Positions 17,952-28,434 of a stretch of 64,000 bases of DNA are shown here, piece by piece; position 1 is the stretch's first letter, and each line of letters starts with the position of its first letter. The notes beneath the pieces are model-generated. The model was given only the letters and a program-made list of their open reading frames with translations, did not search any database and was not told where the DNA came from. Both the position numbers and the translations under genes were made by a program. The stretch comes from Acinetobacter junii CIP 64.5 (GTDB lineage: Bacteria > Pseudomonadota > Gammaproteobacteria > Pseudomonadales > Moraxellaceae), in contig NZ_KB849655.1 of assembly GCF_000368765.1 (NCBI RefSeq), positions 1,282,193 to 1,346,192 on the forward strand. The letters are read 5' to 3'.

Positions 17952-17981
17952 AATAAAAAAGCGAAGCATGAGCTTCGCTTT
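17952..17981 (-). terminator. ilvE terminator
   Basis: AAAGCGAAGC (17958-17967) pairs with GCTTCGCTTT (17972-17981). Minus-strand RNA exits into a U run. It lies between the ilvE stop and ugd, ending the glnE-ilvE unit. Confidence 0.85.
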
Positions 17982-17997
17982 CTTCGCAGAGTTTTAC

Positions 17998-18924
17998 TTA
18001 TTTAACGTAAGTTAACCAATCTGCATATTTATCATTACGACCTTGGACTGCATCAAAGAAAGTCTTTTGAATTTCTGTAGTAATCGGACCACGTGAACCA
18101 CAACCAATTTGTCGGTCATCATACTCACGGATTGGTGTTACTTCAGCAGCTGTACCTGTGAAGAATGCTTCGTCAGCGATATAGAATTCATCACGTGTGA
18201 TACGGCGTTCGATCACTTCATAACCTAAATCTTTAGCAATCGTGATCACCGTTTGACGTGTAATTCCTTCTAATGCACCACCAGCCAAATCAGGTGTATG
18301 TAATACGCCATCTTTGATCAAGAATACATTCTCACCAGCGCCTTGGCAGACGAAACCTTGAGGGTCAAGCAACATTGCTTCGTCATAACCTGAACGTGCG
18401 ACTTCTTGGTGTGCCAAGATAGAAACTGTGTAGTTACCACATGCTTTAGCTTTACACATCGTCACGTTTGGATGATGGTGAGTGAATGAAGAAGTTTTTA
18501 CGCGAATACCACGTGCCATCGCTTCTTCACCAAGATACGCGCCCCACCCCCATGCAGCTACAGCAGCATGAATCGTGTTATCTGTTGCAGCAATACCAAG
18601 TTTCTCAGAGCCAATCCAAATTAATGGACGAAGGTAGCAAGACGCTAATTTATTTTCACGAACAACGTCAATTTGTGCTTGTTCTAATGTCGCTTGATCA
18701 AATGGAACATTCATTTGATAAATTTTTGCTGAATTTAATAAGCGCTTAGTGTGATCTTGCAAACGGAAGATTGCTGTACCATTTGGGGTTTCATAGGCGC
18801 GGACACCTTCAAAGACGCCCATACTGTAGTGTAGTGTGTGAGTTAAGACATGAATTTTTGCATCACGCCAATCCACTAATTTTCCATCTTGCCAAATAAA
18901 ACCATCACGATCAGCCAAACTCAT
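17998..18924 (-). CDS. ilvE: Branched-chain amino acid aminotransferase
   Basis: A 308-residue fold-type IV PLP enzyme that interconverts Leu, Ile and Val with their 2-oxo acids using 2-oxoglutarate/glutamate. Near the start is FIWQDGKLVDWRDAKIHVLT, followed by SMGVFEGVRAYET. The PLP lysine sits in MCKAKACGNYTVS near residue 160. LDPQGFVCQGAGENVFLI and AFFTGTAAEVTPI are the cofactor-phosphate and substrate loops. A good RBS (TGGAGT) lies eight bases before the ATG. It starts 26 bases after the glnE stop, so the two are likely co-transcribed, and it forms the second border of the LOS core locus as in other Acinetobacter. Confidence 0.97.
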   Translation of the reverse strand: MSLADRDGFIWQDGKLVDWRDAKIHVLTHTLHYSMGVFEGVRAYETPNGTAIFRLQDHTKRLLNSAKIYQMNVPFDQATLEQAQIDVVRENKLASCYLRPLIWIGSEKLGIAATDNTIHAAVAAWGWGAYLGEEAMARGIRVKTSSFTHHHPNVTMCKAKACGNYTVSILAHQEVARSGYDEAMLLDPQGFVCQGAGENVFLIKDGVLHTPDLAGGALEGITRQTVITIAKDLGYEVIERRITRDEFYIADEAFFTGTAAEVTPIREYDDRQIGCGSRGPITTEIQKTFFDAVQGRNDKYADWLTYVK

Positions 18925-18950
18925 CGCACATACTCCATTTTTTTACACAA

Positions 18951-21698
18951 TCATTCACTTTCCAATGCTATTGCACTTGGATCAATTAACCTTTGCCATA
19001 ACTTGCAAACGATCTCGCGGGTATCGTGCCAATCCGCAGCATTAACTTGCATAGATTGATTTGCAAGTGCTAAACGGTGGCTCTCAGCTCGTTCACGGAG
19101 ATAAGCGTGTATTAATGCTGTGGCATCTTCACTGGATAAGCAGCCTGCTTTAGCAGCATCTTCTAGAATTCTTACATTATCGGAAAAATGGGCGAGATCT
19201 GTATTCGTCCCACTCCATGCAAGCACTGCATACTGTGCCATAAATTCGATGTCAACGATACCACCTGAGTCCTGTTTTAAATGAAAAATCCCATGTTTTT
19301 TTTGCTCAGAAGATGAACCCAAATGATCTTTCATTTTCTGACGCATTTTTAACACTTCTTGACGTACCTGATTTTCATCACGAACCTGAGTTAAGATTTG
19401 ACAGCGTACCCGTTCAAATTGCTCACATAAACTTTTCTCACCTGCAATTGAACGTGCACGAACGAGCGCTTGATGTTCCCAAAGCCAAGCACTTTTTTGT
19501 TGATACTGCTCATAAGCTTTCAGACTCGTCACCAACATCCCTGCTTCACCAGACGGTCTTAATCGGGTATCAATTTCATAGACCCGACCATCAAGTGTTT
19601 GAGTAGTCATCAAGGACATAAATTTCTGAGCAACACGGATCGCAAACTCTGCACCACTGATCCCTTTACGTCCGTCAGTCTCTGTTTGCTCTTGAAAGTC
19701 ATGAATAAATACTAAATCCAAATCAGAACCATAGCCTAACTCGATACCACCTAGCTTGCCATAACCAATGACGGCAAAAGCTTGCGCATCCAAACTACAT
19801 CGTTGACCCTGACTGTTGACAGGGTAACCATGACGTTGCGCAATCGCTTGATAAGCTAAATTTAAAGTCGCTTGGACACATACTTCAGCAATATCTGTTA
19901 ATGCATCTGAGACTTTCATTAAATGACTTTCAGCCAAAACATCACTGGCAGCTACAGCGAGTACGTTGCTCTTTTTAAACAACCTCAATACTCGCATTTG
20001 ATCTTCAACCTGATCAATTTCAATGCGCATTAATTGTTGGCGTAAGGAATCTTCTAAATCTTTGCGTTGCGGCAACCCAAAGTCCATCGAAAGAAACTCA
20101 TCCAGCAAGACGGGGTATTGTGTTAACTCTTCACAGATCCACGGGCTTACTGTCGCCATTTTTACTAAACGCTGCAAAGCACCACGACTTTCCATCAACA
20201 TGACTAAATAGACAGTTCGTCGTAATACAGACTCAACCAAGGGCATTAATCGTAATAAAGCCATTTGAGGTTGATCTGATTGTAAAATGGCTTCGACTAG
20301 ATGAGGCCAAAATTTCTTAAGCCGCTCTAAAGCACTCGCAGGAATTTTACGTAGTGCTTGCCCATGCCAAAAATTTTGGATCAAGTTTTTAGCATCATCA
20401 TCCAGAACTGCATTCAGACGTTGTTCTAGTTCTACAGAATCATCTATGGGAGCAGAGAACTCTTTCTCTTGAATGAGTTGTTTAAACTGAACTTTGACTT
20501 TATCTCTTTTTTGATTCAGAACATTTAAGAAAGAATTCCAATCACTAAAACCCAAGGTATCTATCATACGTTGGCGCAATTCAGGTTCAGACGGTAGAGA
20601 TTGAGTTTGTTGATCATTTAATGCCTGAATTGCATGTTCAACTCGCCTTAAAAACAAATAAGCATCTTCAAGATCAAAAACAGCTTGCTGATCTAATAAT
20701 TCAGCATCACCCAAATGATGCAAGTTAACTAAACATTGTCGATCTTGCAGCTCACGTCGGGAACCACCATAGATCAACTGAAAAACTTGCACGATAAACT
20801 CGATCTCACGTATTCCGCCAGCGCCTAATTTAATATCATCTTCGATATTACGGCGTAGAACTTCTCGCTCAATCATGGCTTTCATTTCACGCATCGCAGC
20901 GAATGCAGAATAATCAACATAACGCCGGAAGACGAATGGACGAGCCATATCCATCAAATCTTCGCCTTCTTTTCCACCTGTAATCACACGGGCTTTAATC
21001 CATGCATAGCGTTCCCATTCACGCCCATGCTGGCTCAAATATTTTTCCAAACCTGTATGACTGATCGCTAAAGCTGAACCGTCACCCCACGGACGTAAAC
21101 GCATATCTACACGGAAGACAAAACCATCAGCAGTGATATGGTCTAATAGATAAATTAACTTCTGTCCCCACAAAATACAGAATTGCTGAACATCAATACA
21201 TTTACGACCATTGGTCTCACCTTGCTCATCAAAAGCAAAAATCAGATCAATATCACTGGATAAATTCAGCTCTTTTGCACCAAGTTTCCCCATTCCAATG
21301 ACAATCAAATCCTGAACCTGACCTGAATAACCGATTGGCTCACCGTGTTTAGCAATCAATGGCTTTCGCGCAAAATCTTTCGCAACGCAGATACAAGCAT
21401 CAGCAAAATCAGAAAGCTCTCGAGTCAGTGTCACTACATCGGTTAATTGGTTTGCATCTTGCCAAATCCAACGAAACATTAATTTAGCACGCAAAATACG
21501 CAATGCCTTCATCCATGCTTGCTCATCAGTCTGAACTGCAACCGTTTCTTGGACGGTTTGGTGAATCGTTTCGGTAGATAAAGAGGTTGAAAATTGATCT
21601 TTGCTATAGGCTTGTTCTAATTCTGATTGGTATAAATTTAAAACTTGTTCTGCATATTGGCTTGCAACTAAGGTTTTATGTAGCTGTTCCGCATTCAT
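18951..21698 (-). CDS. glnE: Bifunctional glutamine synthetase adenylyltransferase/deadenylase
   Basis: A 915-residue enzyme that adenylylates and deadenylylates glutamine synthetase according to nitrogen status, guided by PII. Two nucleotidyltransferase domains are visible. The N-terminal one has VIGMGKLGAKELNLSSDIDL, the C-terminal one VIGYGKLGGIELGYGSDLDL. Each is followed by a GlnD/PII-uridylyltransferase-like helical domain (GAGGIREIEFIVQVFQL and SGGIVDIEFMAQYAVL). Length and order are as in E. coli GlnE, where the N-terminal half removes and the C-terminal half adds AMP. It lies just upstream of ilvE. Confidence 0.97.
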   Translation of the reverse strand: MNAEQLHKTLVASQYAEQVLNLYQSELEQAYSKDQFSTSLSTETIHQTVQETVAVQTDEQAWMKALRILRAKLMFRWIWQDANQLTDVVTLTRELSDFADACICVAKDFARKPLIAKHGEPIGYSGQVQDLIVIGMGKLGAKELNLSSDIDLIFAFDEQGETNGRKCIDVQQFCILWGQKLIYLLDHITADGFVFRVDMRLRPWGDGSALAISHTGLEKYLSQHGREWERYAWIKARVITGGKEGEDLMDMARPFVFRRYVDYSAFAAMREMKAMIEREVLRRNIEDDIKLGAGGIREIEFIVQVFQLIYGGSRRELQDRQCLVNLHHLGDAELLDQQAVFDLEDAYLFLRRVEHAIQALNDQQTQSLPSEPELRQRMIDTLGFSDWNSFLNVLNQKRDKVKVQFKQLIQEKEFSAPIDDSVELEQRLNAVLDDDAKNLIQNFWHGQALRKIPASALERLKKFWPHLVEAILQSDQPQMALLRLMPLVESVLRRTVYLVMLMESRGALQRLVKMATVSPWICEELTQYPVLLDEFLSMDFGLPQRKDLEDSLRQQLMRIEIDQVEDQMRVLRLFKKSNVLAVAASDVLAESHLMKVSDALTDIAEVCVQATLNLAYQAIAQRHGYPVNSQGQRCSLDAQAFAVIGYGKLGGIELGYGSDLDLVFIHDFQEQTETDGRKGISGAEFAIRVAQKFMSLMTTQTLDGRVYEIDTRLRPSGEAGMLVTSLKAYEQYQQKSAWLWEHQALVRARSIAGEKSLCEQFERVRCQILTQVRDENQVRQEVLKMRQKMKDHLGSSSEQKKHGIFHLKQDSGGIVDIEFMAQYAVLAWSGTNTDLAHFSDNVRILEDAAKAGCLSSEDATALIHAYLRERAESHRLALANQSMQVNAADWHDTREIVCKLWQRLIDPSAIALESE

Positions 21699-21770
21699 AT
21701 AAAAAAGCTCAACTGATGTCAGGTCATCTCTAGTAGTTATATCAGTTACATCGTTATCTTTAAAATCACT

Positions 21771-23042
21771 TTAGACTAATTTCGCTTTCGATTTATGTTG
21801 TTCGGTAGATAATTCAGCATTTTGGCGTTCAGCAGGTAAGCGAACTTTAAAGACGGTGCCCTCACCTTCTTGAGATGTCACACTGATTTCACCATGGTTC
21901 AGCTCAACAAAACGCTTACACAAAGAAAGCCCTAAACCCGCACCTTTTTCACCAGCTGTGCCCTTTAAACTCACCGTCATACGTGGTTGAAATAAATTCT
22001 GTATCTGTTCTTCTGTCATTCCCAAACCAGAATCTTTCACTCGTATTTCCACGAATTCGCCCTGAGGTTGGGCTTGAATATAAACTTTTCCTGCGCCATC
22101 CGTATCCGTAAATTTCAATGCATTTGAAACAAGGTTTTGGATCAAAGAAGTCACCATATTCATATCTGCATAGATTTTAAGACTCTCATCTACTTCATTG
22201 ATCAATTGGATATTTTTCTTCAACGCTAAGGTTTTTAAAATATCTGTCACGATATCGGTAATTTGTCTTAATTTAAAATTTATTGGGTGATATACAAAAC
22301 GCCCACCTTCAGCCATTGCCCAATTCAACAAACTTTCCAACAGGTTGTAAGTCGACTGTAACGTCTCATAGAGATAGTCAGCGATGTTTTGGATACTAGA
22401 TTCATCCAATGTATCGCGCTCTTTAGCCAAAATCTCTGAAAAACCCAATAAACCATGGAAGGGAGCGCGTAAATCATGGGAAATAATAGAAAAGAATTTT
22501 GTCTTGCTAAAATTTAATGCGGACTCTTGTTCGTATAATTCTTTGAGTTCATCGTGATTGAGTTTCAATTCAAGTTTTTGCATAAAGCTTTTACAATGGT
22601 CTTGTAAAAGTTGTTTTTGAACTGCACTAAAATCTCGGACAGCTTCATCAAACAAAATTAGATAACCTAAAGAGGTCTGATCTGGATGCCTCAGATGAAC
22701 AGCGACAAGGGATTGTGCTTTAGATTTCAACGCATGTACAAACGAAAGTAAATTTGAATAATGTGGATGAGCTTCATCAATAAAATCATTATTTACAAAT
22801 AGAGTATTCAAACTTTTCGTGACTTTTGTAGCGTCAATTGCAGTCAACTTTTCTGAACAGTGATGCCAAAAATAAGGCTCTTGATGAAAAATAAGTAAAG
22901 CTTTACCGACTTGCATTAATGTTTTATTGAATTGTAAGAACTGTTCAAGCAAATTTTGCTCTGAAGTGAGACCCAAAGAAAGAGAAATTTTACAAGCACT
23001 TAACTTGTCGGCTTGCTGTAATTCTAGTAATTGAATAGCCAT
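21771..23042 (-). CDS. Soluble sensor histidine kinase (orphan)
   Basis: A 423-residue kinase without visible membrane segments. Residues 1-165 form a sensor region of unclear family, possibly GAF-like, ending in a helix. The HisKA H-box is FFSIISHDLRAPFHGLLGFS near residue 190. The HATPase part has NLVSNALKFTD (N box), VKDSGLGMTEEQI (G1) and GAGLGLSLCKRF (G2). A short charged tail follows, with no receiver domain. No response regulator lies nearby, so its partner must be encoded elsewhere. It is transcribed away from the tRNA-Leu region and toward glnE, with 72 bases between them. The signal sensed is unknown. Confidence 0.88.
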   Translation of the reverse strand: MAIQLLELQQADKLSACKISLSLGLTSEQNLLEQFLQFNKTLMQVGKALLIFHQEPYFWHHCSEKLTAIDATKVTKSLNTLFVNNDFIDEAHPHYSNLLSFVHALKSKAQSLVAVHLRHPDQTSLGYLILFDEAVRDFSAVQKQLLQDHCKSFMQKLELKLNHDELKELYEQESALNFSKTKFFSIISHDLRAPFHGLLGFSEILAKERDTLDESSIQNIADYLYETLQSTYNLLESLLNWAMAEGGRFVYHPINFKLRQITDIVTDILKTLALKKNIQLINEVDESLKIYADMNMVTSLIQNLVSNALKFTDTDGAGKVYIQAQPQGEFVEIRVKDSGLGMTEEQIQNLFQPRMTVSLKGTAGEKGAGLGLSLCKRFVELNHGEISVTSQEGEGTVFKVRLPAERQNAELSTEQHKSKAKLV

Positions 23043-23610
23043 GCTTGCCTCTCGGATATTATCGTTATTCGGTTATTTACGTTTTAATAAGAAAAAATGT
23101 GAAAACTATCACTACTATTAACAAACTTTAACATAAAAGGCAATTCTTGATTAGATCAATTCGCAACAAAACGTGAAATTTCATTAAATTTAAACGTATT
23201 GAATTATGAATCGAAGATTTATTTTTAGCTACATGTTGAATGTTTAAATCATCATATATTTCTATTATCGCATCTGATCATAGTAAAAAGACTTTATGGG
23301 TATTCTTTAATGAACTAATTAACTTCAAGATGGCTTACCTTTTCAGAACACACTAAAGCCTGAGCAGCACAATCCTTTACAATCTTCTCTTTGTCTTATT
23401 CATAATAATTGTCGATATAATCAGTTATCGCTGCTCACTGCTCTCAATAGAATTTCCATCTATAAGTAAATCTTTTTGCTTTATCTAACCGAACAAAGAG
23501 CTGCAAGATCGTTAAAAGAATTTGTCATACTTTTATAATTAAATCTAACACTCAATACTCTTTTATATTTATTGTCGGAATAAAATTTTAAATTAAAAAT
23601 GTTTCGGCAT
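23043..23610. other. Long non-coding stretch between the histidine kinase and tRNA-Leu
   Basis: About 570 bases without a convincing gene, very AT-rich. The minus strand between about 23317 and 23421 holds a short coding-like run (DYIDNYYE, stop, DKEKIVKDCAAQALVCSEK), interrupted by a stop and with no intact start. It may be a decayed small gene. The segment just upstream of the kinase should contain its promoter, but none is convincing by eye. Confidence 0.4.
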
Positions 23611-23646
23611 TAAAAAACCCCAAGCCTTTAATACCAGCTTGGGGTC
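23611..23646 (-). terminator. Terminator of tRNA-Leu
   Basis: ACCCCAAGC (23617-23625) pairs with GCTTGGGGT (23637-23645) over an 11-base loop, and minus-strand RNA leaves into a run of six U. It starts ten bases past the tRNA 3' end. Confidence 0.9.
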
Positions 23647-23655
23647 TTTGAATCT

Positions 23656-23742
23656 TGGTCCCGAGGGTCGGACTCGAACCGACACGTCATCTCTGACAGC
23701 GGATTTTGAGTCCGCCGCGTCTACCAATTTCACCACCTCGGG
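23656..23742 (-). tRNA. tRNA-Leu (anticodon CAA)
   Basis: The minus strand reads CCCGAGGTGGTGAAATTGGT at the 5' end, a class II tRNA of 87 bases with encoded CCA. The acceptor stem CCCGAGG pairs with CCTCGGG, discriminator A. The anticodon arm GCGGA-CTCAAAA-TCCGC gives CAA, which reads UUG leucine codons. A long variable arm (TGTCAGAGATGACG) and the T arm GTCGG-TTCGAGT-CCGAC are present. It has its own promoter and terminator. Confidence 0.98.
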
Positions 23743-23767
23743 AAGAGTGCGATGCTTTGTGTTGCGT

Positions 23768-23795
23768 ATGATAACCTGTTTGATTTTATTGTCAA
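23768..23795 (-). promoter_or_regulatory. Promoter of tRNA-Leu
   Basis: On the minus strand TTGACA (23790-23795), a 16-base spacer, then TATCAT (23768-23773). Transcription would start about 18 bases before the tRNA 5' end. Confidence 0.7.
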
Positions 23796-23922
23796 ACCCC
23801 ATCTTTAACTTATTGTTCACTTTTAAATCATTCAGTTATTTTTCTTAGGTAGTTATCAGCAGCTCAGCGCAAAAATACAAAAAAGACTATACTACGCACA
23901 ATTTCTGCAATGTTTTAGATGT

Positions 23923-24960
23923 ATGCAACTTTCAGACTTTTCATTTGATCTTCCTGATGAACTTATAGCTCGCTATCCTCTAGAAAGCCGTAGCGCTTCG
24001 CGTTTACTTCATATCGATGATCAAGGTCATTACCATGATCATAGCTTTACTGATATTTTGGATTTATTAAACGAGGGTGATTTGCTCGTATTAAATGATA
24101 CCAAAGTCATGAAGGCTCGCTTGAAAGGTAAACGTGCAACTGGTGGGGCAATTGAAGTTCTTGTTGAACGTATGCTGGACACACACACAGCTCACTGTCA
24201 TATTAAATCAAGTAATTCACCTAAAGCTGGTGCAGAACTTTATATCGGTGAAGATTCAGTTCCAGTTACGGTACAAGGTCGCCATGAAAACCTGTTTGTG
24301 GTTGAGTTTTCACAACCGATTTTATCGATACTTGATCAATACGGTCAGCTCCCTATCCCCCCTTATTTCAATCGTGAAGCAGAAGAAATTGATACAGAAC
24401 GATATCAAACGGTTTTCCACGATCCTGAAAAAATTGCTAGCGTTGCTGCTCCAACAGCAAGTTTGCACTTTGACCAAGATTTATTAGAAAAATTAGCAGC
24501 AAAAGGTGTGCAAAAAACATTTGTGACTTTGCATGTCGGTGCAGGCACATTTATGCCAGTCCGTACAACTGACATTACCAATCACATTATGCACAGTGAA
24601 TGGTGTGATGTTCCACAATCAACGATTGATCTTATTTTAGAAACCAAAGCACGTGGTAATAAAGTGATTGCAGTCGGTACGACAGCAACTCGTGCCTTGG
24701 AAAGTGCAGCTCAAGCAAATGATGGCAAAATTGCTGCATGGACAGGTGATACTCAGATTTTCATTTATCCAGGCTACCAATTCTGTATCGTCGATCGTTT
24801 GATTACCAACTTCCATTTGCCCGAATCAACACTTTTAATGCTTGTTTCTGCGTTATCAAATCGAGACAACATTTTGTCGGCTTATGAGCATGCAGTTAAA
24901 GAACGTTATCGTTTCTTTAGCTACGGTGATGCTATGCTAATAGACAAATTAATCGTTTGA
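23923..24960 (+). CDS. queA: S-adenosylmethionine:tRNA ribosyltransferase-isomerase
   Basis: A 345-residue enzyme that moves the ribosyl part of SAM onto preQ1-modified tRNA to form epoxyqueuosine, the penultimate step of queuosine synthesis. Family hallmarks are the start [60 protein letters not shown] and the near-terminal YGDAMLI. Length is standard. Its pathway partner tgt lies 1.85 kb downstream on the same strand, separated by a membrane protein/LemA pair. Confidence 0.98.
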   Translation: MQLSDFSFDLPDELIARYPLESRSASRLLHIDDQGHYHDHSFTDILDLLNEGDLLVLNDTKVMKARLKGKRATGGAIEVLVERMLDTHTAHCHIKSSNSPKAGAELYIGEDSVPVTVQGRHENLFVVEFSQPILSILDQYGQLPIPPYFNREAEEIDTERYQTVFHDPEKIASVAAPTASLHFDQDLLEKLAAKGVQKTFVTLHVGAGTFMPVRTTDITNHIMHSEWCDVPQSTIDLILETKARGNKVIAVGTTATRALESAAQANDGKIAAWTGDTQIFIYPGYQFCIVDRLITNFHLPESTLLMLVSALSNRDNILSAYEHAVKERYRFFSYGDAMLIDKLIV

Positions 24961-24973
24961 TTTAAATACGCTT

Positions 24974-26002
24974 ATGCCGATCGATACAGTACAACAAGCA
25001 TTACATATAAGACGTAAAAAAAATGCTCAAGTTTTTCGCAATATCGCTCGGCTGTGGGATGCGGGACAATCATCACACACGGATCAAGCATTACTAGATG
25101 CCTTGCATCCGTGGCGTGAAGATCACAGCCTACGTTTTTTTAATATTTTGCCTTATTTATTGGCAACAATTAGTCTAAGTACTTTAATCTTTGGATATTT
25201 TCTACACCCCCATCTACAATTTATTTGGAGTTTTTTGGGTGCTTTTTTGACAGGTTTTCTTGCTTATCTACTTTATGAGTCAAAACAACCACTTGAACAA
25301 GTGATTGAATATTTAGAACAAAGAATAATTCAACTTCGTTATGGTTTGAACTTCCAACAACTCCCTGCTTATCTTCCGATTCAGGCGCAACCATTACTTG
25401 TAATAAGTAAATTGAAGCAATCTTTCCCACTGTTTAATCGTGGAACTGAATCAAATGAAATTACACATTATGCTTCTACCGTTTGGGACGATGGAACGAC
25501 TAAACATCAAGTCCTGATTTTTAAATACCATTACGTAACTGAAATGCCAATTTTGCAAGATGGCAATAGCGATAAAAAAATCGTCAAAGAAATCCATAAA
25601 GATTTATGGGGTGCTTTTGTTTTTCAAATGCCGAATTTGGGCATTGCTATTAGTGATCAGCGCTCTCGTTTTTTTGAACCGTATACTCGCTCATGGCAAA
25701 GCAGTGATATTTTAATTAATCAGAAACTCAATATTTTTGGTCTAGATCAGCATCAACTTGCAAAAAGTATTAGCCCAAGTTTGACACTCAAGTTACATGA
25801 TTTTTTTGAACATTTTTCAGGTGATTTAATTTATCATCATGAAGAACAGATTTTATGTTATCTCGGTGAACAAGATCTTTTCCGAATCACGAGTAAACAT
25901 GATGCAATCCACGATATACCAGCATTGAGAGGTCATTTACGAACCATGACGATGCCTGAATATCAGCGTTTCCAACAATTGATGCTTAATTTAATTCAAT
26001 AA
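24974..26002 (+). CDS. Two-helix membrane protein, DUF3137-like, paired with LemA
   Basis: A 342-residue protein. A charged N-terminus of about 60 residues leads to two adjacent transmembrane helices at about residues 60-105 (ILPYLLATISLSTLIFGYFL, then FIWSFLGAFLTGFLAYLLYE), and a cytoplasmic part of some 235 residues follows. That part contains alternating strand-rich segments (HQVLIFKYHYVTEM, WGAFVFQMPNLGIAI) and resembles DUF3137 proteins, which are often found beside LemA. The gene follows queA by 13 bases and precedes lemA by 77. Function is unknown. Confidence 0.6.
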   Translation: MPIDTVQQALHIRRKKNAQVFRNIARLWDAGQSSHTDQALLDALHPWREDHSLRFFNILPYLLATISLSTLIFGYFLHPHLQFIWSFLGAFLTGFLAYLLYESKQPLEQVIEYLEQRIIQLRYGLNFQQLPAYLPIQAQPLLVISKLKQSFPLFNRGTESNEITHYASTVWDDGTTKHQVLIFKYHYVTEMPILQDGNSDKKIVKEIHKDLWGAFVFQMPNLGIAISDQRSRFFEPYTRSWQSSDILINQKLNIFGLDQHQLAKSISPSLTLKLHDFFEHFSGDLIYHHEEQILCYLGEQDLFRITSKHDAIHDIPALRGHLRTMTMPEYQRFQQLMLNLIQ

Positions 26003-26079
26003 ATAGCCGATAAATCTTTTTAGAACAAAGATAAATGGAATATACGCTGTTCCATTAAGGCAACAATAACGAGGTAATC

Positions 26080-26649
26080 ATGACTGGTTTAATTATTTTC
26101 TTGGGGATTTTTGTTCTTTTGATTGTATGGGGCATTCATATTCGCAATACGATTGTACGCTACTTTAATGCGACCAAACGTGCGTGGTCAGAAGTGGCTA
26201 ATTTTGAACGTCAAAAAGTTAAAACGCTTGAATCTTTAGAAACGACCTTGAGCCGTTACACTGAGTTTGAAAAATCAACATTAGAAAAAGTAACTGAGCT
26301 TCGTCAGCAAATCCTTAATTTAAATGTTAATGATACTGATATTTCTCAACTACAAAGCATCGAAAAAATGAGCAAAGAACTCATTCGCAGCCTCAACGTT
26401 GTTGTTGAAAATTATCCTGAGCTGAAAGCAGATACGCTGTACAGCAAAATGATGGATGATATTCAGGAGCAAAATGAAAATGTCGGTGCTGCTATTACGA
26501 TCTTTAACCGTAATGTTGAGTTATTCAACAATCACATCCAGATTTTCCCAAATAATTTGATCAATACAATGACATTATCCAAGAAAGAAATTCGTCCTTT
26601 CAAAGATAATTTAGCGACTGATAATTTTGACTATAGACCAAATTTTTAA
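26080..26649 (+). CDS. lemA: LemA family protein
   Basis: A 189-residue protein with an N-terminal transmembrane helix (about residues 4-20, LIIFLGIFVLLIVWGIHI), the LemA opening NTIVRYFNATKRAWSEVANF, and a long helical bundle of coiled-coil character (FEKSTLEKVTELRQQI, MSKELIRSLNVVVENYPELK). The motif ENYPELKAD is shared by LemA proteins. Orientation with most of the protein outside the cytoplasm is known in some family members. The RBS is GAGG, eight bases before the ATG. Biochemical role is unknown; the pairing with the upstream gene suggests a joint membrane function. Confidence 0.85.
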   Translation: MTGLIIFLGIFVLLIVWGIHIRNTIVRYFNATKRAWSEVANFERQKVKTLESLETTLSRYTEFEKSTLEKVTELRQQILNLNVNDTDISQLQSIEKMSKELIRSLNVVVENYPELKADTLYSKMMDDIQEQNENVGAAITIFNRNVELFNNHIQIFPNNLINTMTLSKKEIRPFKDNLATDNFDYRPNF

Positions 26650-26666
26650 AAGTAAATTTAAACATT

Positions 26667-26710
26667 TAAAAGCCAATTTCAGCTTTATCTTGAAATGGCT
26701 TTTTTATTTT
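26667..26710 (+). terminator. Terminator after lemA
   Basis: AAAAGCCAATTTCA (26668-26681) pairs with TGAAATGGCTTTT (26691-26703) with one mismatch, followed by a T-rich run. It separates lemA from tgt. Confidence 0.85.
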
Positions 26711-26799
26711 TTCTCTATAGCTACATTTAGTAGTAGAACTACACACCATAATCAAGGAAAATAGCCGTTTTTGATCAGCGAACTGTTTTTTCGCCTTGA

Positions 26800-27942
<1,143 letters not shown>

Positions 27943-28053
27943 TGTATAAGTAAATGCATCAAGATTTGCGCCTAAACGCAAGACAAGGTACATTGCAAAA
28001 CGAATTGGAATTTAATCGTAATTTTTCGCTTTATCTTTTATTAGGAAATTAAA

Positions 28054-28383
28054 ATGAGCTTTTTCATTTCTACCGCTCACGCTGCTCCTGCAGCAGCTCA
28101 AGGCCCAAGCTTAATGGCAAACTTATTGATGATTGCTGTTTTTATTGCAATCTTCTATTTCTTGATCTGGAGACCTCAAGCTAAACGTGCGAAAGAACAC
28201 CGTTCTTTGATCGAAAGCTTAGGTGTGGGAAGTGAAATCGTTTTTGCTGGTGGTTTAATGGGGAAAATCACGAAGCTTGATGGTGACTTCGCTGTTGTTG
28301 AGTTAAGCCGTGGCGTAGAAGTAAAAATCCAACGTGCAAGTGTCATTTCAGTATTACCTGAAGGCACACTAAATAACCTTTAA
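28054..28383 (+). CDS. yajC: Sec translocon accessory subunit YajC
   Basis: A 109-residue single-span inner-membrane protein. The helix at about residues 20-42 (LMANLLMIAVFIAIFYFLIW) is followed by RPQAKRAKEHRSLIESLGVG and an SH3-like cytoplasmic tail (GGLMGKITKLDGDFAVVEL). It associates with SecDF to assist protein export. RBS AGGAAA lies nine bases before the ATG. A hairpin with a T run separates it from secD. Confidence 0.97.
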   Translation: MSFFISTAHAAPAAAQGPSLMANLLMIAVFIAIFYFLIWRPQAKRAKEHRSLIESLGVGSEIVFAGGLMGKITKLDGDFAVVELSRGVEVKIQRASVISVLPEGTLNNL

Positions 28384-28392
28384 TCATAAAAT

Positions 28393-28416
28393 AGTCGTGC
28401 CTCAGCACGACTTTTT
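28393..28416 (+). terminator. Terminator-like hairpin between yajC and secD
   Basis: AGTCGTGC (28393-28400) and GCACGACT (28405-28412) form an eight-base-pair stem on a CTCA loop, followed by TTTTT. It looks like a complete intrinsic terminator only 18 bases before secD, so it may attenuate read-through and set the YajC:SecD ratio. Confidence 0.7.
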
Positions 28417-28434
28417 CATTTAAGAAGAAAACGA

